Shown piece after piece: positions 62,620 through 64,000 of a DNA stretch of 64,000 nucleotides (the stretch's first letter is position 1; the number at the start of each line of letters is the position of its first letter). Origin of the DNA: Bradysia coprophila (taxonomy: Eukaryota > Arthropoda > Insecta > Diptera > Sciaridae); contig NW_023504014.1 of the NCBI RefSeq assembly GCF_014529535.1, positions 248,001 through 312,000 of the forward strand, read 5' to 3'. The notes beneath the pieces were generated by a model. That model was given only the letters and a program-made list of their open reading frames with translations. It was not told the origin of the DNA and searched no databases. The position numbers and the translations under genes are program-made.

Positions 62620-64000
62620 ATCATGTCCGGAGCGTTAGCGGAGGACTTGACGCAGTCTAACTTCCAAAAAAAGAACGAAGAATTTTTTTTGAGACGCGGC
62701 AACTATATATAGCCGAACATTTCAGTTTCTACCCTTTGGCCTGTATCACCACAAATCCTACTCTATCTTATTCGCGCTTCAAATACGAGCAAACCGAGCT
62801 ATCACTCGACTATGTAACTTTAAAATTGCCGGAGATACATCGTTTTGAAGTTGGTCATTTTGATAGAAAATGCACCAAATTGACTTTTCCCAAACAATCA
62901 AAATCTTTCAACTTACTCTGTATGTTTCTATCTATCTATCGACGGTCGATCTCGGAAACTAGTCAGCCAATCTCCATGAAATTTTGCAGGAACCTCAGGG
63001 TGGGCATAAAAATGAAAATGTGATACGCCGTTACCACAGGAAAAACCAGAATTTTGTTTGATTGGCCTCGAAGTGGTTTCTGAGTGTGGTTTTCGAGGGT
63101 CGGGAACGCGTTTTCGGCTGTAGCTTAGCTGTATTGATACCTACAGAGGCGTGCGACCCATCAAATGAAAGGTATTCGTAACACGATTCGAACAAAAAAA
63201 TAATTAAAAAAATCGGGTCAGATTCGTTTGAGCTAGAGTGATTAGAGTGACCAAATTTTGAGCTACTCGAGCGTAGGATGAAAGGACTAATATTTTTTTG
63301 GGTTATGAGAGATAGAGAATTACTTTCTTCGCCAAAGTCTCAGAGTTACTTTATTCGGCAAAGTCTCAGAGTTTTACGAGTAGAACAGAGGGGCATATGT
63401 GAAAAATGTCGAAAGTTGGAATGGGTGGGTCAATAGGGGTTTTGGAGATATTTCTTGAATGGTGGCAGATAGAGAATTACTTTCGTCAAATTTTCTGAAT
63501 TTCGTCAGATTTTGGAATTTCGTCAAATTTTCGATTTTCGTCAAATTTCGTCAAATTTTCGATTTTCGTCAAATTTCGTCAAATTTTCGATTTTCGTCAA
63601 ATTTCGTCAAATTTTCGAATTTCGTCAAATTTTCGAATTTCGTCAAATTTCGTCAAATTTTTGAATTTCGTCAAATTTCGTCAAATTTTCGAATTTTACC
63701 AAAAAAATCTGCGTCGCATGTGGCAGATAAATTTTCTTGTTGGTCTGTTACTGAACATTTGCCACTTTGCGACGCAGATTTTTTTTGTAAAATTTTGGTT
63801 GTTACCAGTCTAATTTTTATTTTGTAAAAATTATTTGGCAGATGATGAGAAAACCTAAGCCAGCTTTTTTGAACTAATTGGGTGTAAAATTTAATTTTTG
63901 CGTAACGAAGCTGAAAGCGTCAACTCTAGCGATATCATTCATTTTAGAAATTGTATTTCAAAGACTGCGTCACACTTTTCTCGAAGAGATTTTTGTTGGG
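62620..64000 (+). mobile_element. composite repeat element, copy 2 (runs off the window)
   Basis: Matches 11785-13745 from ATCATGTCCGGAGCGTTAGC. The head and TTTCGTCAAATT array (about 63480-63693) are present. Only about 25 bp of the left palindrome arm remain (63694-63718). The 49-bp spacer (63719-63767) is in the opposite orientation to copy 1. The right arm continues to the end of the window. Confidence 0.85.

Noticed and set aside
58028..64000. SH3 exons of Ca-beta
   Set aside because: Scanned the minus strand by eye for SH3 and HOOK motifs (for example NNWWIGR) and saw none; they probably lie beyond the window.

Overview
The window is eukaryotic nuclear DNA, most likely from a dipteran insect. 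The evidence is very AT-rich DNA, short introns of about 55-80 bp with GT/AG ends, an arthropod-type voltage-gated calcium channel beta subunit, and dense MITEs, non-LTR retroelements and foldback elements. Sciaroid gnats are possible but cannot be proven from sequence alone. There are no bacterial genes, operons, rRNA genes or CRISPR arrays. All exon models were built by hand from splice signals, reading phase and family motifs.

Genes. (1) A coiled-coil protein gene of unknown function lies on the minus strand (5666-7734). It has four phase-consistent 5' exons and two mutually compatible 3' ends. (2) A GT92-type (DUF23) glycosyltransferase of 618 residues in nine exons lies on the plus strand (23818-27450), with a 40-copy 20-bp minisatellite in its last intron. 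(3) A C2H2 zinc-finger gene lies on the plus strand (38695-41503). It carries nearly one finger per exon, and four of these exons sit in an exact 165-bp exon+intron tandem array. (4) The 3' part of the calcium channel beta-subunit gene (Ca-beta) lies on the minus strand (52292-58025, 5' end outside the window). It covers most of the guanylate-kinase-like domain and a long RE/RD-rich C-terminus, and includes a 39-nt microexon. A possible gene fragment lies at the left edge.

Layout. 1-5.6 kb: a possible gene end, hairpins and a truncated RNase-H non-LTR element. 5.7-7.7 kb: coiled-coil gene. 8.7-10.9 kb: one non-LTR element nested inside another, both with target-site duplications. 11.5-13.8 kb: a repeat element with a 525-bp palindrome. 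14.2-15.7 kb: an RTE-like reverse transcriptase. 17-18.6 kb: a cluster of ATTACCTGTGACAGATAAT motifs and a hAT MITE. 20.2-23.4 kb: a satellite-bearing element with 16 x 144 bp. 23.8-27.5 kb: GT92 gene. 27.9-32.3 kb: a foldback containing a young BEL/Pao-like LTR element with identical LTRs. 34.4-37.9 kb: a hAT-like foldback that has received three further insertions. 38.7-41.5 kb: zinc-finger gene. 41.5-52.2 kb: AT-rich intergenic DNA with MITEs and an 18-bp minisatellite. 52.3-58 kb: Ca-beta, with MITEs and a foldback in its introns. 58-64 kb: MITEs and a second copy of the 11.8-13.7 kb element.

The genes are unrelated in function. The strongest signals are in the repeats. The 144-bp satellite element (two copies, opposite strands) has a HINE/Helentron-like layout. 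The palindromic element has its 49-bp spacer inverted between its two copies. There is also a TA-flanked MITE family (five copies), a TTAA-flanked MITE pair of equal length, and a dispersed two-part GAAGTAnnAGATT motif.
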